DNA from: Epiperipatus broadwayi
Lineage: Eukaryota; Onychophora; Udeonychophora; Euonychophora; Peripatidae
Direction of reading: 5' to 3'
Assembly: GCA_028023455.1 (NCBI GenBank)
Contig: JAQFVV010000042.1
Coordinates: 7,461,922-7,525,921 of the forward strand
DNA: 64,000 bases
Below the pieces are notes generated by a model. That model did not search any database. It was not told the DNA's origin and saw only the letters and a program-made list of their open reading frames with translations. Both the position numbers and the translations under genes were made by a program. Below, in pieces: positions 58,886 through 64,000 of this stretch (within the stretch, counting starts at the first letter, position 1; each line of letters begins with the position of its first letter).

Positions 58886-59266
58886 TTGGAACTTTCTTTA
58901 CAATTATTTGGTAAGGTATTTAGGTTATTTTTTAATATATTTTTTTTTACTATTAATATAATTTTCAGTGGATTAGAAGTAATTAAGTATGATAAAACTA
59001 AAGAAAGCTTATTATTATTTGGTGCACAGGCAAGAATTGTAAATACGAAGGAAAGAAGACAAAGATGGCATAAAAAGAATATTGTACACGTAATTCTGGA
59101 ATGCAAGATATTGAAAGAAAATCAGGAAAATATTTTGGAGAGTGGAATAAATTTAAAAATAAGGAAAGTGAAACAGGATTTTTTTTTTTGTTTAGGTTTT
59201 TACAATGAAATTGTGAAATATAAGGATAGGATAAAGGAATTAATGAAACAACTTTTATTAAAATAG
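58886..59266 (+). CDS. unidentified 126-codon frame, possibly a LINE C-terminal end
   Basis: The first third is hydrophobic and low in complexity and may not be real. From about residue 33 the composition is protein-like: YDKTKESLLLFGAQ, TKERRQRWHKKNIVHVILEC, KENQENILESGINL, and a GFYNEIVKYKDRIKELMKQ end. The HVILEC segment followed by charged helices recalls the C-terminal end of some LINE proteins (EHVLLEC...), but only one Cys and one His are placed correctly. An A-rich stretch follows the stop at 59264-59266, as after many LINE ends. It could also be chance. Confidence 0.25.
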   Translation: MELSLQLFGKVFRLFFNIFFFTINIIFSGLEVIKYDKTKESLLLFGAQARIVNTKERRQRWHKKNIVHVILECKILKENQENILESGINLKIRKVKQDFFFCLGFYNEIVKYKDRIKELMKQLLLK

Positions 59267-59279
59267 GATAGAGAGAGAA

Positions 59280-62200
59280 AAAAAAAGAGGATTGTAAAAA
59301 TAATTGAGTAATAATAAATAATAACTAGATGAATTTATTGTGATGACAATGATTTTGGAGGGGATTGTTAAACTTGTTTAACAGGGTTTTTAAACATGTC
59401 TATGAATAGAAATGGACTTTTAAATCATATTACATATTCGGAGTAGTTTCAGTTATAACAATTAAAAAAAAAAAGAATCTTCAGTTATCCCATAAAAAAT
59501 TACAAACTTAGCTGATTAATTAGAATATTATTTTTGTCTGCAGTTCCTTCATGTGAAAGAAGCACAAATTCAAATGTGAATGTCATATGAAGGACTAGGT
59601 GCTATTTTACATTTTTTGTGAACAAGAAAAACAACAAAAAATATATTTTGTCTTACTAATTATTATAAATTTAATTTTTAATTAAAATCATAATGGAATT
59701 TAAAAGTTTACAATTTATAATATTTATATATATATTTTTTTCATCTTCACCACATCTAGATTACTTCTATCTTCTGTTGATTTTTTTTAAAAATCTGCAA
59801 TATGGTTCACTTGCTTTTTTTTTTTTGGCAAGATTGTTTTATTTTTGGCACCTATTTTTGAATTTTATGCATTTTCCAATTGAAGGTTACATTCAAAATA
59901 ACATTCTAATTTCTGAATTAAGTTTGTGCTTATTCACGTGCTTTTTTTTTGGTTGAAATAACTGAAGATACTTTATTCAAAAAAAATAGTTATCAATTTT
60001 TAATGCTTTAAATTAAATTACTATCTAATAAGAATCCATCACTTATTCTTGTCATCAATCATTGCTGAATGTTTAACGATTAAGAATGATCATATTTTTT
60101 GAAATTGAAGTTTCCCATCGCAACAGCACTTCTGATTTTTATTTCCATTTTTCTTTATTATTTATTTTGATGATTTATTTAAATTTAACTTTTTGCAATA
60201 TTCAACTTTTTATTTTTAAAATGATTCAGATTTTTATTTTATTTTTCAAATATATAGTTATTAAATCTAAGCTCACAATTTAAAGTCTAAAACATTCCAG
60301 GGATTATGTTTTCAAAGGCACAATTTTAAAAGCTATGTATGTGCTAATATATGAATAAAACCATGTATAGGAATTTTTCAATGAAAATTGTCAGATTTTC
60401 TAATTTTTATTTTTTAATAAATAAATAAGAATATAAATGCTAAACTACTGTCTGAAAATATTTATATATGTAAATCAGTTTTATAAATTGTACACTTTAA
60501 ATCTGTAATTTTTAATAGTCTCACAAAATAATTAAATACATATGAGTTGAAACAATGTACAAGGATTCCACAATAAAATGAGACATTTTCTGATATTTAA
60601 TTTCTTGTAATATTATATTCAATGTAACAAGACTGCTAGGCTTTACCAACTGTAGTAAAATGAACAGTGTTTTGTAAGCATTATGTCATTATGTCATATG
60701 TTAAAATGAAACATTCTAGAAATGATGCATTATGAGACTATTGATTGTATATTTATTTTATTAAAATGAGAAGCTTATTTAAAATTGTATTTGCTCATTA
60801 TAATGACATTTTGAATAATCACTGAAAACAAAAATATGGAAAGAAGTTTATTTAACTAGTAAAAAGTTTATTTAAATTTTTTATTTACAAAATTATTCAC
60901 AATACATATCCTAAAAATGTGATAATGAGAAGTATTAACAGAATGTCAGTTTTATAATTCTATGAAAAGATGGTCAATTTAAAAAGGAATGGTTTATATT
61001 TAATTTTGCCATAGCTCCAGTATCCAAATATGCCAAACTCTTTATTGTTTTAAAATTAATAGTATTAAGAATGATTACCACATTCACTACATATAGGAGA
61101 ATTAATCATATTAGAATCAATGGCAATCCAAAATCAGTACTTATTGGGAGAGATAGAGATTCATAAATAAAATAATTTTATGGTTAATTGCTAGACAGAT
61201 TATGAGATGTTTTAGCACTCCAAATAATGAGTTGAATAGATTATCTTTATTCAAATAACAAATTGAAATTTTATTTTTAATTTACTTAATTGAGAATCAT
61301 TCCAAGAATCATCATTTTTGGATCTGCCAAAACTAAATTACATAGAGCAAAATTTCAAAAAACATTTTTTAAAAAAATTACTCTAGTTCACATTCTGTTC
61401 TGTACACATTCCATTATCTACTAGATTGGTTTAATCATGAGTTCCACAAATAAATATTTATGGCCAAAGTGTTAATCTTTTACTAATGCTAGTGCTATTA
61501 CAATTGAAATGATATGAATATAAACCCAGAACAATAGATATGTTTCTAGTTGTTGGAAGATATTCTATCTATCTATCAACGAGTTTGACTTTTATTTATG
61601 AAACATAATAGTTGAACTTTTCCAATTATAAATATTTTTTATTTATTAACTTAAGATAAATGTATATTATGTGTAAATGTATTTTATGATAAATGTATTT
61701 TTTGGTGCAATTATTACTGTGCATAGATGCATCATAGTTACAAAACTATTTAATAAAAATTTGACTGACCAGATTTATTTCTCAATGAAAAAAACATTGT
61801 TTTTAGACAATTTTATCATTTTGAAGATGATAAGGATCCAATTCATATAGGCCATGTACTCATATAGAGACATGAGGATGATAAAATATGTTTCTTAATC
61901 TTTCTAATTGTTCCTCTGTGAATATTTTTAAATAATTAGAACATTTTAAAAAGAGAATTTAAAGTTTTTCTATATGAATAATGACTAATATTTTTTCAGA
62001 ACACTATTTAAATTTTTATTATGCCCTCAAAATAATACAATAGGATCTTTTATTAATGGCTGCTTGTTTAACAATTTATTATCGCTTTAAAATCATATGC
62101 ACATATTGTTTTGACAGTTAATGCAAGCAACATTTTTTGGGGAATATTCTGTTTGTAATATTCATAAATATCTATGGTGATTTTGCTAACATAGAATTAT

Positions 62201-62912
62201 TATATTTGGTCTATTATCATACATATTTTTGCATTAAATAAATCAAATGGCATCTTTATTAAATACTTGAGCTAAAAAGTTATAGATGTCTTATTTTAAT
62301 TTTTTGAATTCAGTTCTTTGCCATATTATTATTTTTTTAAAAAATATAGTATTTTGTACATATATATGGAAATTGCACAAAATATTCTACAATCTAATTT
62401 TACTTTCTTGATCCTATCACTTAAAAGAAAGAGTTCAATTTTTATATGTAGTGAAATCATTAATCATGAATAATATCGATAATTCTTGAATATGTCATTC
62501 TCTTACATCTTCCATATATTTTCTTTAATCCCAAAGATTTTTCACATCTATCATTAACAAATCATGATCCTCATGCAATATTTTTCTGCATATTATAGTT
62601 TGTTTACTCTCTCCATCTTTTCTTTGGAAATGTTATTCATCTAGGGTAGTTGTGAATGTTTATTTTTAAGCTTTAATTCATTGCAAGTGTTTCTATCTGT
62701 GTTTGTACACATGGTTTTCATCCAATAAACATAGTTTATTATAATTTAGTTCTATTTTGTTTGGCTCTTGTTATAGATAGTATTTATTTTATTAAATAAA
62801 AGATGGTAAACTTGAAGTTTTATCAACCTTTGATGAGATTGATGAAGTTCTGGTAGAAATAAATTCGTTCAAGCAATAGTTATATCACATCATACATATA
62901 AAACAGTGACAA
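59280..62912. other. 3.6-kb gene-free stretch
   Basis: AT-rich. The frames at 59693-59956 and 60086-60283 are Phe/Ile/Leu-rich chance frames. No repeats matched elsewhere in the window. Confidence 0.4.
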
Positions 62913-63000
62913 GTGTTGTTAGCCGAGAGGTCATCGCAGATTGCAGATGATTGTGGGTTCACCTCCGGATGATGCTATGACATATGAAAAAAAAAAAAAA
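62913..63000 (+). repeat. short tRNA-like SINE with A tail
   Basis: A TTAGCCGAGAGGTC word (A-box-like, as in leucine-type tRNAs) near 62919 and GTGGGTTCACCTCC (B-box-like) at 62953-62966, then a 25-base unrelated stretch and a run of 14 A at 62987-63000. The box spacing is shorter than in an intact tRNA, so this is a SINE or retro-pseudogene rather than a tRNA gene. Confidence 0.5.
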
Positions 63001-64000
63001 GGATTTTCCTTTTCAATTGTCAAAATATTTTTTTCAATAAGTAGTATATTAATTTTTTTTTTAAGTTTATAAAGTCTTGAACTGTAGTTTTAAAGATCTT
63101 TTCACTTATTTTATTATAAAATTAAAATATAGTTTGTTACAGAAAAATAGATGTTTTTAAAAAAGATCTGCAAATATCTAATCACTGTTTAACAATAATG
63201 ATATAATTACTCTGATATTAAAATTATGTATATATAGACACAGCCATTTGAAAATAATAAACACATAATGATTTGAATTATAAAATCTGAATTGTATTTT
63301 ATATATAAGACAATAGTCAATCATTAAACTGTTATTTATAATTTTTAATGGGGATTATTTTCTCTGGTTCCTTGAAAAATTATATTTGCAGAATCAATGT
63401 TTTAACTATATTTATAGAAAAATAACTTGAATATTAATTTATCAACTCAGGTAAAAAAGTAATTTTTTTATAAAATTTTTATTTACTATTTAAAAGGAAT
63501 ACAGAGTACAACAAATATGTATATATTTATTTTTTTGGACTTAACCTATTAAGAGAACAAAAAGGCGACTATAATCTTTATTTATTAGCAGAAAACTGTT
63601 AATCAAATGATATCCATTATTCTATATACCATTTAAAAATACATTTTTTCATGTAATATATATATTTTAAAAACTTAACTAAATAATTTAGGCATTACAA
63701 AATATTTTGTCAAATATCATTCTGTAAATATGATCATTCAATTAAGATGTAGTTCAGTATATCACAGTAATAAAGTTTATATATTGATAAATTGGGTTAT
63801 GCAAAAAATTGTAAATTACATGTGGATAGTTGATCACAATACTAATGGTTTTTAAATTTTAATTTTTTAAAAATAAATATTTAATTAATTGTATTTAAAA
63901 TAATTTGTGAAATGTGAATAATTAATAAAATGTAATTTTATTTATAAAATAATGTCATAAAATAACTTTTGGTCACTCCATAAAAAAGACCCATTCAATT
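63001..64000. other. gene-free stretch to window end
   Basis: AT-rich; nothing recognised. Confidence 0.4.

Noticed and set aside
1-64000. CRISPR arrays, operons, prokaryotic genes or rRNA
   Set aside because: No regular repeat-spacer structure, no dense coding, no rRNA-like conserved blocks; composition and repeats are those of an animal genome.

Overview
This is an AT-rich animal (metazoan) nuclear window, roughly three-quarters A+T. It has no operons, no rRNA and no canonical tRNA, and it is full of transposable-element remains. Elements recognised from protein similarity are an RTE-type non-LTR retrotransposon (three copies), the 3' end of a second LINE-like family, a Penelope-like element with a GIY-YIG endonuclease, and two dead mariner-class transposase copies. 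This mix points to an invertebrate, but the sequence does not fix the phylum. No complete host gene is visible. Three short stretches could be host exons: 25814-26041 (-), 28769-28825 (+) and 47751-47948 (+).

Layout. 1-440: degenerate 43-bp tandem repeats. 448-4600: one copy of a ~2-kb repeat whose ends read TGTAACG (the 'TGTAACG block'), split by a near full-length RTE at about 1310-4523. 5001-6224: a TIR-bounded element with TTAGGG-like repeats inside. 9297-9436: a MITE-like hairpin. 9880-10990: an AT-rich relic ending in a CTGATGA...GAAAC motif. 13705-14612: an imperfect palindrome, followed by a complete TGTAACG block (14629-16641). 16968-18210: fragments of the palindrome family. 21990-22305: a small fold-back. 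23437-25350: a 1.9-kb fold-back with arms of about 0.8-0.9 kb.

30066-32515: a heavily mutated RTE copy. 35742-39172: a 1.3-kb direct repeat pair flanking about 0.76 kb. 39264-41462: the TGTAACG block in the opposite orientation. 42246-42353 and 42521-42759: two more hairpins. 45480-45800: a LINE 3' fragment. 46550-47300: a mariner relic carrying a dispersed repeat. 49210-50716 (-): a 5'-truncated RTE. 52413-53530 (-): a Penelope-like fragment with a tRNA-like SINE head next to it. 53845-54290 (-): a second mariner relic. 62913-63000: a short tRNA-like, A-tailed SINE.

The RTE, Penelope and mariner proteins are (or were) element self-mobilisation enzymes, and every copy is damaged here. Several repeats nest in one another (RTE in the TGTAACG block, a dispersed repeat in mariner), which gives a relative age order. 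The most interesting structural theme is the number of fold-back elements. Three sites (23-25 kb, 42.6 kb and 10.9 kb) share a 30-nt motif that resembles a hammerhead-ribozyme core of the kind known from Penelope-like elements.
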